The translations under genes and the position numbers were made by a program. From Lishizhenia sp. (GTDB taxonomy: Bacteria > Bacteroidota > Bacteroidia > Flavobacteriales_D > Crocinitomicaceae): DNA of 47,447 nucleotides. The DNA lies in NCBI GenBank assembly GCA_007117055.1, contig SKHH01000038.1, positions 1 through 47,447 of the forward strand. Reading direction: 5' to 3'. This document shows, piece after piece, positions 14,723 to 23,499 of this stretch. The notes under the pieces are model-generated. The model made no database searches. It worked only from the letters and a program-made list of their open reading frames with translations, and had not been told where the DNA came from. Within the stretch, counting starts at the first letter, position 1; the number at the start of each line of letters is the position of its first letter.

Positions 14723-15676
14723 TCAATGAGTATCAAGGGAGAGTTTGGTGGGTTTAACATTCTCTGAGGCATAATTAGCCAGAATGGTAGGTATCAAACG
14801 AATAAACTTTGTCAGGGAGTGCTTTATTAACATTGAACTCAAATAAATTCCTTTGTCAGTTGTGAGAATCGTTTCTTGGTTGTATAAAAATGAATGCTCC
14901 TTGCCATTTTGAATAAAGTGTACAAATATATTTCTTCGTTTTAACACCAAAGAATAACCCGCATATTGAAAACTTACAACATTTTCATCTTTTTTCTTAT
15001 TGCTTAATTTTCTAACAAGCGATTTTAAGGTGTCTTCAGGGAAGTTTGGCAACACAGGTGGTGTCCAGCCTTCCAAAATCTTTAAAGCTTCCAATTCAGC
15101 TTTAGAAAGCGTTTCTACCTTATAGTTACACCACACATAACCACGGTAGTTTGTAATAAGAGAGGATTTAACTCCATTATATCGAACGATATTTTCGTTG
15201 AAGTTTTTGCCTGCAGGTTCTGGGGTTTCTGGGTCAATTAAATTTGCTCCATTTGAGTTAACAGCATTTGAATTGTAGAAATAAGCTCCCAACAATTTAT
15301 CGGCTATCATTGATTCAACTCGTTTTCGGCTAATTTCAGGCAAAGTATCTTTGGTGTAGAAGTCTTTAAATTCTACTGGAATAACTGAAATAAGATTGCC
15401 GTAATCTGAGTGCTTGCAAACAAGATATTCAAAGGTCTTGTAATTCACAAAGAACTTAAAATGACCGTCTAAAACGTCATCTTTAGCATATGTTTTACCA
15501 TCATGGCTTGTTGGTAGCAAATTGTGAACAATGAAACAAAATACATTATCAGAAATGCGTTTTATGTTTCCTCTCCCACCTGAGCAAAAGACTTTTTGAC
15601 TTCCACCACCCCATGCAGAAAGACAGTGAAAAAATTTGCTTTCTAAAAATTCGGTATTGACTATTTGTTTTTCCAT
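14723..15676 (-). CDS. Hypothetical protein, 317 aa
   Basis: Not recognised; one of the longest in the window. Start at ATG 15676 (MEKQIVNTEFLESKFF) after the P element at 15681. Contains AWGGGSQKVFCSGGRGN near residue 21 and a Lys/Arg-rich part near 215-225. Like the 14091 gene it ends with the P-element-encoded tail KPTKLSLDTH. Confidence 0.75.
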   Translation of the reverse strand: MEKQIVNTEFLESKFFHCLSAWGGGSQKVFCSGGRGNIKRISDNVFCFIVHNLLPTSHDGKTYAKDDVLDGHFKFFVNYKTFEYLVCKHSDYGNLISVIPVEFKDFYTKDTLPEISRKRVESMIADKLLGAYFYNSNAVNSNGANLIDPETPEPAGKNFNENIVRYNGVKSSLITNYRGYVWCNYKVETLSKAELEALKILEGWTPPVLPNFPEDTLKSLVRKLSNKKKDENVVSFQYAGYSLVLKRRNIFVHFIQNGKEHSFLYNQETILTTDKGIYLSSMLIKHSLTKFIRLIPTILANYASENVKPTKLSLDTH

Positions 15677-15779
15677 GTTGTCAATGAGTGTCAAAATAAG
15701 GTGTGGTGGATTTTAATCAATTGGAGGTTTTGGTAAATACACCCAGTGAGTTACAGTAGATGGAAAGTCTTTGTTTTAC

Positions 15780-16070
15780 TTAATTCAATTCTACTGTTAG
15801 AACAGTTTTTTGAATAGCTGTTCGGATAATTTCAGAACTAGGAATATATGACCAAGGAGCGTCTAATGGTTTTCTGGTGGGCATATTTGAGTCTATTGCA
15901 ATCACAGCCTGCCAAAGTGTTATCATGCGTCCTTTGGGGTTTAAAATAATGGTGTAGGCATCCTCCCATGTTTTTTGACAGGGATTATCTATGACTTTTT
16001 GAAGTCGCTTTTGAATGTCTGGTTTTGTTTGACCAAACATGTTTTTTACAAATTGTAGTGTTAATTCCAT
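15780..16070 (-). CDS. Hypothetical protein, 96 aa
   Basis: Not recognised. N-terminal helix with KPDIQKRLQKVIDNPCQKTW. P element 16075-16109, ATG 4 bases after it. The 64 bases between its stop and the next P element (15681) hold nothing visible. Confidence 0.75.
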   Translation of the reverse strand: MELTLQFVKNMFGQTKPDIQKRLQKVIDNPCQKTWEDAYTIILNPKGRMITLWQAVIAIDSNMPTRKPLDAPWSYIPSSEIIRTAIQKTVLTVELN

Positions 16071-16109
16071 GGCTTCAATGAGTAAAGAATTATAGATTCG
16101 TGGATTTAA

Positions 16110-16221
16110 AAGTCAAAATCCCCGCCTAATGGACAAGACGGGGATTCTGGAAAACATGAAATTGCGTCTCTTTCTTTACTTGGAGGGGCAGACGCACCAG
16201 AAATTCCCCTTGAACAATTTT
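16110..16221 (-). ncRNA. Candidate small RNA with two hairpins
   Basis: The P element at 16219 reads into 110 bases with no credible ORF, where every comparable interval holds a gene. It contains a GCGTCT/AGACGC hairpin (16167-16192) and an AATCCCCG/CGGGGATT terminator-like hairpin (16119-16148). Confidence 0.45.
16117..16149 (-). terminator. Terminator-like hairpin
   Basis: Perfect AATCCCCG / CGGGGATT arms with a 14-base loop, followed on the minus strand by a short T-rich stretch. Confidence 0.5.
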
Positions 16222-16229
16222 AATGAGTT

Positions 16230-16625
16230 TCAATCTTGAGTTTGGTGGAAATTAACTAGATAAAAGCTTTCCCACTGTTCTTCTGGTAATGCTTGCACCA
16301 AGTTTTGGTGAGGCACAAACTTTAGAATTTCATCAATGGTTGTATCATCCCCTAAGGCAATGGAGCGCTTTAAGTCTTCAATGACTGCATTTCGCAAAGC
16401 TTGGGCACGAACCTCTTGAAGTTTTACAGTTTCTTGAATAAAATTCGCAACATCCTCATTGTACTTGGTCGATAGTTCAGAAAAGCTGATTCGACCACCA
16501 TCTTCTTCAAACACATTGCCGTCATGGTCAATGGTTAGATAAGTGCTTTTATGGATGTTTTCGCCATCAAAATCAATATTGATTTCTATTAAGCCATCTT
16601 TACGTTCTTGCCGTGTTACTTTCAT
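16230..16625 (-). CDS. Hypothetical protein, 131 aa
   Basis: Not recognised. N-terminal beta region (DGLIEINIDFDGENIHKSTY), then helices. The frame runs into the P element at 16219, giving the tail NFHQTQD. P element upstream 16631-16664. Confidence 0.75.
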   Translation of the reverse strand: MKVTRQERKDGLIEINIDFDGENIHKSTYLTIDHDGNVFEEDGGRISFSELSTKYNEDVANFIQETVKLQEVRAQALRNAVIEDLKRSIALGDDTTIDEILKFVPHQNLVQALPEEQWESFYLVNFHQTQD

Positions 16626-16661
16626 AACTTCAATGAGTTGAGATTTTAAGGTTGGTGGGTT

Positions 16662-16898
16662 TTAAAGTTGTTCAAATTCAAATTTTATATCTTCATACCC
16701 ATTATCATTGAGCCATTCTTTCATTACAATTGTACTGTTTTCTGACAAGAGGCATTCAACATCGAAAAACCTTTTAACTTTTGAAACACCATCTTCAATA
16801 ATTGCTTCATAAGCATTTATTGTTTTGTTTCCTGTTGGGCCGAGTTCAAAATCATTGTCGTGAAATTCAACATCAACTGTGTAATATATTTTCTTCAT
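16662..16898 (-). CDS. Hypothetical acidic protein, 78 aa
   Basis: Not recognised. Start at ATG 16898 (MKKIYYTVDVEFHDNDFELG) after the P element at 16904. Alpha/beta and acidic. Confidence 0.75.
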   Translation of the reverse strand: MKKIYYTVDVEFHDNDFELGPTGNKTINAYEAIIEDGVSKVKRFFDVECLLSENSTIVMKEWLNDNGYEDIKFEFEQL

Positions 16899-16957
16899 GA
16901 GCTTAATGAGTTTCAATTTTGAGTTTGGTGGGTTTTGTTGCTTTTTTTTCAAGGAAA

Positions 16958-17245
16958 TTAAGCCAACCCACGACTATAATCCGACAATAGAATTTTCATT
17001 GTTTCTTCAGTTGAAATATCTACATGGTCATTTGAAACTTGGATTTTACCACTCATTTCAAAAAACCTTGTAATAGTCCATTTACCCATGTCGCCTTGTA
17101 CTACTATCCATGTAGCATAAGACTCTTTGCTATCATAATACACATTGTGAATTAAAGCAACTTTACCAGTTATCCAGTCTTTAAATTCTTTGCTGTTTTT
17201 TAAAACTTCTTCTGTAAACATCTTTTGAATATTTGTACTGTTCAT
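16958..17245 (-). CDS. Hypothetical protein, 95 aa
   Basis: Not recognised. Start at ATG 17245 (MNSTNIQKMFTEEVLKNSKE) after the P element at 17250. Contains ATWIVVQGDMGKWTITRFFE. Confidence 0.75.
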   Translation of the reverse strand: MNSTNIQKMFTEEVLKNSKEFKDWITGKVALIHNVYYDSKESYATWIVVQGDMGKWTITRFFEMSGKIQVSNDHVDISTEETMKILLSDYSRGLA

Positions 17246-17382
17246 ATACTCAATGAGTATTAAGGGAGAGTTTGGTGGGTTTATCAATAGTGTGCCCCGT
17301 ATAAATTTAACACCGTGTTCCTTGCTGTAAAAGAAATCATCTTAACGGTTTTAGATTATACGAAAAACAAAACAAAAAGTTT

Positions 17383-17661
17383 CTATATTTTCTTTTTTCG
17401 TTTCCGTTCCTCCTTACGCCTTTCTCGACGTTTAGCTTGCCCTGAAGGCGGAGTTCCTAATATCATAGGCTCATCTAAAATAGGCGGTGCAGTTATTTTG
17501 TAACTAGGGAGATTTGCAATGTCTTCTATTTTTATTTGCTGATTTTTCGCTTCTTCTGGAGTTATCCATATCACATCTTCACCTAGTTGTTCAACTAGAG
17601 ATTGCGCTAAATTTGTTGTACTGCTTCCTCCTGCTCCTATGATTGCGTATTTTTTGCTCAT
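17383..17661 (-). CDS. Small protein with Gly-rich loop and basic tail, 92 aa
   Basis: Begins MSKKYAIIGAGGSSTTNLAQ, a strand-glycine loop-helix start like that of nucleotide-binding folds, and ends in a very basic tail (KRRERRKEERKRKKKI) that could bind nucleic acid. Too short for a whole Rossmann enzyme. Five bases after the upstream stop, so in one operon with it. The 98 bases between its stop and the P element at 17250 are empty. Confidence 0.7.
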   Translation of the reverse strand: MSKKYAIIGAGGSSTTNLAQSLVEQLGEDVIWITPEEAKNQQIKIEDIANLPSYKITAPPILDEPMILGTPPSGQAKRRERRKEERKRKKKI

Positions 17662-17666
17662 TTTTT

Positions 17667-18194
17667 TTACTTTGGGTCGAACAAGTTTGGAATGTATGAA
17701 GAAATTTCATTGTATTTTTCTTCTGTTCCATCTGAAAGTGGATTAAAAGAATAATGAGCAAGTTCTCGACCTGCTTCAATGATTTCATCTTCATCCATAT
17801 CTTCTGTTGCAGAAACAAACACCATAACATTCTTTTTTATCGTAGCTTCTACTTGGAACCGCACAGGGGCAACTCCTTGTTGAGAGCAACATTCAAGAAA
17901 GAGTGTTTGGTGAATTTCGGTTGTGCGATATTGACAGAGTTGAAAATCTTCAAGTGTCGCAAAGCGCAAACTTTCCATAGGCTGAATACCATCAGTATCT
18001 AAACGAAGCGTTCCTGCCTTCATGTCAATGTCTCCAAGTACAATGGCAATACAATTGTTTACAAGGTCAAACACTACATCACCACGACGAAAGAAGGAAA
18101 TTGAATTTACTTCCACATCATCTCCAGTAAATTCTGGATATGGATTGTCTTTGAGGTTTGGATAATAATCCGAAGGGTTAACTTTGTTTTTCAT
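17667..18194 (-). CDS. Hypothetical protein, 175 aa
   Basis: Not recognised. Contains FRRGDVVFDLVNNCIAIVLG (33-52), an SH3-like barrel pattern, and an acidic C-terminal half. P element 18200-18234, ATG 5 bases after it. First gene of a two-gene unit. Confidence 0.75.
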   Translation of the reverse strand: MKNKVNPSDYYPNLKDNPYPEFTGDDVEVNSISFFRRGDVVFDLVNNCIAIVLGDIDMKAGTLRLDTDGIQPMESLRFATLEDFQLCQYRTTEIHQTLFLECCSQQGVAPVRFQVEATIKKNVMVFVSATEDMDEDEIIEAGRELAHYSFNPLSDGTEEKYNEISSYIPNLFDPK

Positions 18195-18288
18195 GCTTTC
18201 AATGAGTTTAAAGGGAGAGTTTGGTGGGTTTTAAAGAATTTGTTTCCTGTCCAAAATTCATTTTTTCCGTTATAGCTGTTTGTAAAAG

Positions 18289-18609
18289 CTATTGAAGATT
18301 TTCTGAATAAATTTTGTGCATTTCAGGATAAACTTTCTTCACAGCTTCCTCGTGTGTCATTATACCTTTAGAAACTGTTTCATCTACCCATTTTCTTAGA
18401 TGAGCTGTTTTTTCTCGATACTCATCTCCCAATTTAATTGCATTTGCAAGGTTTTGACAAGCCTGTTGGTCAGATTTACGGCCTATTATACCCCAGTATT
18501 TTGCTGCTGTTTCCCATTCGCCAAGTTGCTCCATTAAGTGTACAGCATAACTTTTATTTAAGCTATCTGATGCCTCAAATAAACGTTTACATTCTTCTAG
18601 GTTTCTCAT
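18289..18609 (-). CDS. Hypothetical helical protein, 106 aa
   Basis: Not recognised. All-helical; HLMEQLGEWETAAKYWGIIG reads like a tetratricopeptide-type helix pair. P element 18615-18648 with GATGG in place of GGTGG on the plus strand. Confidence 0.75.
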   Translation of the reverse strand: MRNLEECKRLFEASDSLNKSYAVHLMEQLGEWETAAKYWGIIGRKSDQQACQNLANAIKLGDEYREKTAHLRKWVDETVSKGIMTHEEAVKKVYPEMHKIYSENLQ

Positions 18610-18644
18610 GCTTTCAATGAGTTTAAAGGGAGAGTTTGATGGAT

Positions 18645-19421
18645 TTAATATTCTCGATTTTTTGTAATAAAGTCACGAATAATATTCTTATCTTCATAAG
18701 ATAATGAAATCTTACAACATCCTTTATAGTCGCCTACTGACATCATCTCAAAATAGGGTGGCAATTCAGGGAGGTTTTCAGTATTCATTTGCTTGAGTTC
18801 AGCAATAAACTCAGTACGAAGATAAAAGGCTTCTGGAGCGCAGAATTGCACATAATTTCGATATTGCTTTCCTTTCCAATTGACTGTAAACACATTATCT
18901 CCAACGGCTAAATGAAGTCCACGAACCACAAAAGAGGTGGTGTCAGATTTCTTGTAAGGATTGCGGTAAATAAGTCCTTTTTCAATCAAAAGCTCCACGA
19001 GTTCCCTTGTTGGAAAGTGTCTGTAATATTTACTACCCAGTCCGTTAATGGCATATTTCACCAATGGACGAACTTCTTTATCACAACCTTGTCGGCTTTG
19101 TTTACGCGCCCAAGTAAGACGATGATTGTTGATTTTTTGAAGTGCTTCGCTTATCCTTTGACGTTTCTCTTCTGGTAATTTCATATTGAACATGAAACAC
19201 CACACAGAATTTAGTTGTGATGCAATTGGTAAAATATACTCTTGATAGATTTTGGGAGTAATTTTTGTCTTCACCAATTTATTGACAAAGTTTTCTACAT
19301 CTTCAATATCACCTTCAGATGAAAGATTTGATATCTTGGCTGCATATTCCTCTGGAGACATCCCCGACATTGCAGAAGATAAAGTGAGGATAAAATCTAT
19401 TGCTTGTTTGTTGTTTTCCAT
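18645..19421 (-). CDS. Hypothetical protein, 258 aa
   Basis: Not recognised. N-terminal helical half (GMSPEEYAAKISNLSSEGDI), then a basic segment with RKQSRQGCDKEVRPLV and a predicted winged-helix-like stretch (FPTRELVELLIEKGLIYRNP). P element 19428-19459. Confidence 0.75.
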   Translation of the reverse strand: MENNKQAIDFILTLSSAMSGMSPEEYAAKISNLSSEGDIEDVENFVNKLVKTKITPKIYQEYILPIASQLNSVWCFMFNMKLPEEKRQRISEALQKINNHRLTWARKQSRQGCDKEVRPLVKYAINGLGSKYYRHFPTRELVELLIEKGLIYRNPYKKSDTTSFVVRGLHLAVGDNVFTVNWKGKQYRNYVQFCAPEAFYLRTEFIAELKQMNTENLPELPPYFEMMSVGDYKGCCKISLSYEDKNIIRDFITKNREY

Positions 19422-19436
19422 GTTTTAAATGAGTTT

Positions 19437-19781
19437 CTAAAACAAGTTTGGTGGATTTAACTGTTCTTCAAATTTATTAATGTTTGCGTGATATGCTTGA
19501 CAATCAATATCAACCAACATAACGGTTTCATCGGCAACATAAATATTATTTTCACGCCAAATTAAGCCGATTTCTCTGGCTAATTTCTTTGCGGTTGGAA
19601 TAATGTTGCGAAATGTAATTTTTTTTCCATTTGCTAACCTTGCCTTTGGTTTGATAAGACAAATTGAAAAGTTACCAAATTGCCCGTAATCATCAATGTA
19701 GGCATCTTGAACAGGTAATAGTTCTTTTATTTGCTCTACAAACTTTGTAACCTTATCTTTCTGTTCTTGAGTTGTTGCCAT
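19437..19781 (-). CDS. Hypothetical protein, 114 aa
   Basis: Not recognised. Contains KKLAREIGLIWRENNIYVAD and MLVDIDCQAY. Ends in the P-element-encoded tail LNPPNLF. P element upstream 19787-19819. Confidence 0.75.
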   Translation of the reverse strand: MATTQEQKDKVTKFVEQIKELLPVQDAYIDDYGQFGNFSICLIKPKARLANGKKITFRNIIPTAKKLAREIGLIWRENNIYVADETVMLVDIDCQAYHANINKFEEQLNPPNLF

Positions 19782-19830
19782 ATTTTCAATGAGTTCTTAA
19801 AAGAGGTTTGGTGGATTTAACTAGGGAGAC

Positions 19831-20589
19831 TTATGCTGCCTTGTTTTTCTTCTTATTACGATGATATCCCGTTATTCCTTTTTTACGCAACTCTTGAAGT
19901 GCATTGCTTGCCTTAGAACCTGCTGGTTGAGTTCCATGAATTAACTGAGCAAAATTGCCATCAAAATTCCATGCGTGAGAATCGTCTTTATCAATCGGTA
20001 AACCTAATTCCTCAGCTTCTTCTGTGCTATAAACAACCTTTACATTTTTCAAATTGTATTGGTCAATCAATTTATCCATATAACCTCCGTAAGAAGCTGT
20101 TAACTTTAAATTTTGTGGTATATCGTTTAAACGACGAACCCAAAATTTAATGGACTTGGTATATGCGTAAAAAATAATGTTTGGATACATTTTTGCGACC
20201 TCTACCCATGCGTCAAAATAAGATTGAACGAAAAAGTCTCCGCTTGCGTGAATGCGAACTAGACGGCAATATTTATCAATATCTTGTGACTTAATAGAGG
20301 CTAATAAGACCTCTAATTTTCCTTGCACCCCCTTGGCATTACGAAGTGTTTCAAAGTTGCGTTTGTGAAGCTTGTAGGCATTTGTGCTACGGATTTCCAT
20401 TGAAGCCGCATAGCAACGAAATTCCGTAAATTCACCGTCTTGAATACGGTTTCCATTTTCAGTCTCTACAACCTGAGATTTGCAATCTTTAGCTCCAGGA
20501 CAAGCTGTTCCTGCAACCAATGAAAGTATTGCTATTCGGTTGTTTAACTTTGCATTTCCAAAAGTAAAGTGTACTGTTTTCTGTTCCAT
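19831..20589 (-). CDS. Gp88-family phage protein
   Basis: 252 residues from ATG 20589; the upstream extension only translates the P element (20595-20628). Resembles the Gp88 family of phages: an N-terminal cysteine cluster GTACPGAKDC (27-36) and RCYA (58-61), then RIHASGDFFVQSYFDAW (112-128) and IIFYAYTKS (138-146). The biochemical function of the family is not established; the conserved cysteines suggest metal binding. Lysine-rich C-terminus. Family assignment is by motif memory and should be confirmed by profile search. Confidence 0.75.
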   Translation of the reverse strand: MEQKTVHFTFGNAKLNNRIAILSLVAGTACPGAKDCKSQVVETENGNRIQDGEFTEFRCYAASMEIRSTNAYKLHKRNFETLRNAKGVQGKLEVLLASIKSQDIDKYCRLVRIHASGDFFVQSYFDAWVEVAKMYPNIIFYAYTKSIKFWVRRLNDIPQNLKLTASYGGYMDKLIDQYNLKNVKVVYSTEEAEELGLPIDKDDSHAWNFDGNFAQLIHGTQPAGSKASNALQELRKKGITGYHRNKKKNKAA

Positions 20590-20624
20590 GCCTTTAATGA
20601 GTCGAAATTGGGAGTGTGGTGGAT

Positions 20625-20942
20625 TTAATAATTCACCAAAGCCCAAGAAAGCGTTTCATCATCTAATTGCACAGGCATTAACCTTCCTTTCGGAAATTCT
20701 TTAGGATATAAATCACGTAGTTGTTGAAAGCAACGAATATCCCACTTCAAAATGATTTCATAAGCTTGATTAGCTAATTCTTTGCTAATTTTGTAATGCT
20801 GGTAACTTTCTCTACAACCTTGAATTGTAGTTATTCTCGCAGATATCAATGTAATCAAAGCGCCAACATCCCCAGAATGGCTGGCAATTTGTTGGTATGC
20901 TGATGCAGCACACTTCTTTTTTATTGTTTCCCATTTTTTCAT
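20625..20942 (-). CDS. Hypothetical protein, 105 aa
   Basis: Not recognised. Helical, Ala/Ile-rich (GDVGALITLISARITTIQGC). P element 20948-20980, ATG 5 bases after it. Confidence 0.75.
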   Translation of the reverse strand: MKKWETIKKKCAASAYQQIASHSGDVGALITLISARITTIQGCRESYQHYKISKELANQAYEIILKWDIRCFQQLRDLYPKEFPKGRLMPVQLDDETLSWALVNY

Positions 20943-20984
20943 GCCTTTAATGAGTTTGTTTTTTAATTTTGGTGGAAATAAGAA

Positions 20985-21017
20985 AACTTAACCCCACTCG
21001 TTAGTAGGGTTAAGTGT
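20985..21017 (-). terminator. Intrinsic terminator
   Basis: CTTAACCC / GGGTTAAG perfect arms with a 12-base loop, followed on the minus strand by TTTTCTT. Ends the 21034-21669 transcript just before the P element at 20948. Confidence 0.8.
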
Positions 21018-21033
21018 ATGGAACAAACAAAAC

Positions 21034-21669
21034 TTAGAGTTTTTTAAATAAGTCGCTTATTGGGATAGAGCCGAATCGAGATGTTGGAAAACCTCCGTTA
21101 GTTAAAACAACCCACATTTCTTTGAAGCTACCTTTAGGGGCAACTACTTCATCATAAGCTTTTGTGATAAATATCTCAGGGTTTTTTGGGTGTTGAATTG
21201 TTGTGCCAATTGGAGAATTTAAAAGTTCATCAGGACATCCGATAAGCATTTGGTGTGAAAAATCTTCATTGTGCACCCAAGCCAAAGCATTTACCAAAAC
21301 AGTATCTTCATTATATAGAATGCTACGTAAATGAACGTTATCACCTTTTTTAACAAGACCTCCCAACATATCTTTTAACGCCACTACTGGAATTAAATCT
21401 CCATGTAAAATGTTAGATTTGAGTTCTATGTTGTAAACATACTCTACGAACTGAATCTCACTTGTAGAATTTTTCTCCCAAACATTTATCATTTCAGAAA
21501 CCGTTTTACTTGAACAGAAATTTTCAAGTTCTTCTACACGAAAAATTGTTGTAATCTGTCGACCTTCTTGGTCTTCAAAACAAAACAAACTTTTCTTATA
21601 GAAATCTAATGCTACATTCACTCTTATTGAAGGCGCAAGTTTCTTGATTGGCAATATATCTAATTTCAT
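21034..21669 (-). CDS. Hypothetical protein, 211 aa
   Basis: Not recognised. Mixed alpha/beta; VLVNALAWVHNEDFSHQMLI in the centre and a glycine-rich end (TNGGFPTSRFGSIPISDLF). P element 21675-21708. Confidence 0.75.
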   Translation of the reverse strand: MKLDILPIKKLAPSIRVNVALDFYKKSLFCFEDQEGRQITTIFRVEELENFCSSKTVSEMINVWEKNSTSEIQFVEYVYNIELKSNILHGDLIPVVALKDMLGGLVKKGDNVHLRSILYNEDTVLVNALAWVHNEDFSHQMLIGCPDELLNSPIGTTIQHPKNPEIFITKAYDEVVAPKGSFKEMWVVLTNGGFPTSRFGSIPISDLFKKL

Positions 21670-21681
21670 GTTTTCAATGAG

Positions 21682-22119
21682 TTATTGGGGAGAGGTTGGT
21701 GGGTTTTGTTCTTTTCTTTTTTTGTACTCAGCAACATTTCGCTCAATTGAATCTACTCCATATTCTTGTACAGGTAAAACATCAATTTTTCTAACGTTAA
21801 ACAAGTTGCTTGAATAACTTTCAATCACTTTTTTAGCTTTTTGAAATTTCTCTTCTGTTAAGTATCCAGAAATATCCATAGGATGACAGTAGAGGTAATT
21901 TTCACCTTCCCATGCTTTTGGGCAACCGCTTATTGAATCAGCTGTTCCATCGAACACAATTTCAAAACCAATCTTATTGAGAATTTCAGTGAATTGCCGA
22001 AATATCTCTTTCGCTTGTGAAGGATGCATTCCTTTACCCCATGCATATGGAGAGTTAAGTCTGAAATAACAATGCTTTAAGTGAGCAAAGTCTTCTGGTG
22101 TTTTTACAACTTTCATCAT
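21682..22119 (-). CDS. Hypothetical protein, 145 aa
   Basis: Not recognised. Includes SGCPKAWEGENYLYCHPMDI with paired Cys and His. Ends in the P-element-encoded tail NPPTSPQ. P element upstream 22125-22158. Confidence 0.75.
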   Translation of the reverse strand: MMKVVKTPEDFAHLKHCYFRLNSPYAWGKGMHPSQAKEIFRQFTEILNKIGFEIVFDGTADSISGCPKAWEGENYLYCHPMDISGYLTEEKFQKAKKVIESYSSNLFNVRKIDVLPVQEYGVDSIERNVAEYKKRKEQNPPTSPQ

Positions 22120-22165
22120 GTCTATAATGAGTTTTGTTTTTGAGTTTGGTGGGTTTAATTGAAAA

Positions 22166-22201
22166 AATAAGGACCAAGCTCCCCAGCTCGGTCCTTTCCA
22201 C
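22166..22201 (-). terminator. Strong intrinsic terminator
   Basis: On the minus strand AAGGACC, AGCT-GGGG-AGCT inner hairpin, GGTCCTT, then a T run. It ends the 22242-22400 transcript. Confidence 0.85.
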
Positions 22202-22241
22202 CCTTAAACCCCCATGGACTCTTTTGGCCCACGGAAATATC

Positions 22242-22400
22242 TTACGCCTTTTTGGCCTTCTCTCTTTTCAAAAGAAAGTTAGCAAATTTTTCAGAAATCA
22301 CAATGATAATTCCGATAAAAATAGACCGTGCTATGATTAGGCCTGACAAGCCTACCAATACAAGTCCAATATAAAATGCAACTATTTCAAATGTATTCAT
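22242..22400 (-). CDS. Small membrane protein, 52 aa
   Basis: Hydrophobic from residue 6 to about 36 (VAFYIGLVLVGLSGLIIARS, FIGIIIVIS), then a basic tail KREKAKKA. One long or two short membrane spans, with the tail likely cytoplasmic. It sits exactly between the P element at 22406 and the terminator at 22166. Function unknown. Confidence 0.75.
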   Translation of the reverse strand: MNTFEIVAFYIGLVLVGLSGLIIARSIFIGIIIVISEKFANFLLKREKAKKA

Positions 22401-22441
22401 ATCCTTAATGAGTTGAAGCTGTGGGTTTAGTGGATTTTAAT

Positions 22442-22741
22442 TTAACAATTCTCTGGGTTTTCAATTTGAACGCCAGAATAAGGGCAAAAAGGCTCAATGC
22501 TTTCCAGTGCCTCAGACTCCATTGCCCAAAGTCCTAAGTTGGTGCTATACATCAGCTCCAATTGAATGGGGATTCTTGACAAAAACCCTTGAGCTTCTTC
22601 TTTCGTCATTCCGCACAAAATAAGTTCATCGACTTTTTTCTGGTAGGCAATCGGAGTTTTTTCTGGTGTAAGAAAAACTTCAATTACTTCCTCTGAACCT
22701 GCAGGGTTAATTTCGGTAGGTGCTTTCACTTTATCTGGCAT
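22442..22741 (-). CDS. Hypothetical protein, 99 aa
   Basis: Not recognised. Acidic, with EEVIEVFLTPEKTPIAYQKK and a C-terminal CPYSG. P element 22762-22796; leader about 20 bases. Confidence 0.75.
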   Translation of the reverse strand: MPDKVKAPTEINPAGSEEVIEVFLTPEKTPIAYQKKVDELILCGMTKEEAQGFLSRIPIQLELMYSTNLGLWAMESEALESIEPFCPYSGVQIENPENC

Positions 22742-22792
22742 AGCTTTGAATTTATTGACTACAATGAGTTATTGGTAAGGTTTTGGTGGATT

Positions 22793-22960
22793 TTAGTTCC
22801 ATTTCTTTTGAAACTTAACTTTCAATTTCTCATTTACAACGCCTGTTTTGCAAGCTGTTTCATATGCTTTAATAGAAGTACATATATCAGCATTTAAAAG
22901 CATATTTATTGCTTTGTATGCTTCTTCTCTTTTCCTGTTGTAATATCCTTCTGGCGGCAT
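22793..22960 (-). CDS. Small basic protein, 55 aa
   Basis: MPPEGYYNRKREEAYKAINM to KVKFQKKWN; basic and helical. Starts 18 bases after the stop of the 22979-23206 gene and ends in the left edge of the P element at 22762, so the two form one unit. Not recognised. Confidence 0.65.
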   Translation of the reverse strand: MPPEGYYNRKREEAYKAINMLLNADICTSIKAYETACKTGVVNEKLKVKFQKKWN

Positions 22961-22978
22961 AAAAGTCTGTATTTAAGA

Positions 22979-23206
22979 TTAGTTTTCTGTAATAAACAAC
23001 ATACGACTATCTTGCGTATTTTGTTGCACCCAAGCATGAGAACCTCCAAAACCTATCTTAAAACCAAAAGTATCAACGGCTTTAATGTTGTTTCTGAAAT
23101 CATCCAATGAACGGCTTTTAAGAGCTGCATTGATAATTCCATTTAAAATCACAAGCGGTTCATTGTTGCTTGAGATTGTTGGTGTAGATTCAATTTGTAC
23201 TTTCAT
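22979..23206 (-). CDS. Hypothetical protein, 75 aa
   Basis: Not recognised. Contains FGFKIGFGGSHAWVQQNTQD. P element 23211-23246, ATG 4 bases after it. Confidence 0.75.
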   Translation of the reverse strand: MKVQIESTPTISSNNEPLVILNGIINAALKSRSLDDFRNNIKAVDTFGFKIGFGGSHAWVQQNTQDSRMLFITEN

Positions 23207-23248
23207 GCCTATAATGAGTTTCAGGTTTCTATTTGGTGGGTTTTAAAT

Positions 23249-23464
23249 TCAAGAATTATATACGCACTTGTATTGCCCCACGTTGGTCATACCATCGAAT
23301 ATAAACCACACATCCCTTCCTGTATCTTTACATCTGATATGCACAGCATTTTGCCCCAAATTTTCTTCCCCATAATCATTTACAGTCAAAGTGTCACTTG
23401 CTTCTGGGAGTTCTGAATATCTGTAGCTTTTGCCTACAATAAAATTTTCTACTTCTTGTGCCAT
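23249..23464 (-). CDS. Hypothetical protein, 71 aa
   Basis: Not recognised. Beta-rich end with IRCKDTGRDVWFIFDGMTNV. P element 23470-23503. Confidence 0.75.
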   Translation of the reverse strand: MAQEVENFIVGKSYRYSELPEASDTLTVNDYGEENLGQNAVHIRCKDTGRDVWFIFDGMTNVGQYKCVYNS

Positions 23465-23499
23465 ATTATCAATGAGTTTTTAGTTGTCGTTTGGTGGAT

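Noticed and set aside
17383..17661. Rossmann-fold enzyme
   Set aside because: Only the first strand-loop-helix is present; 92 residues are too short and the tail is basic and disordered.
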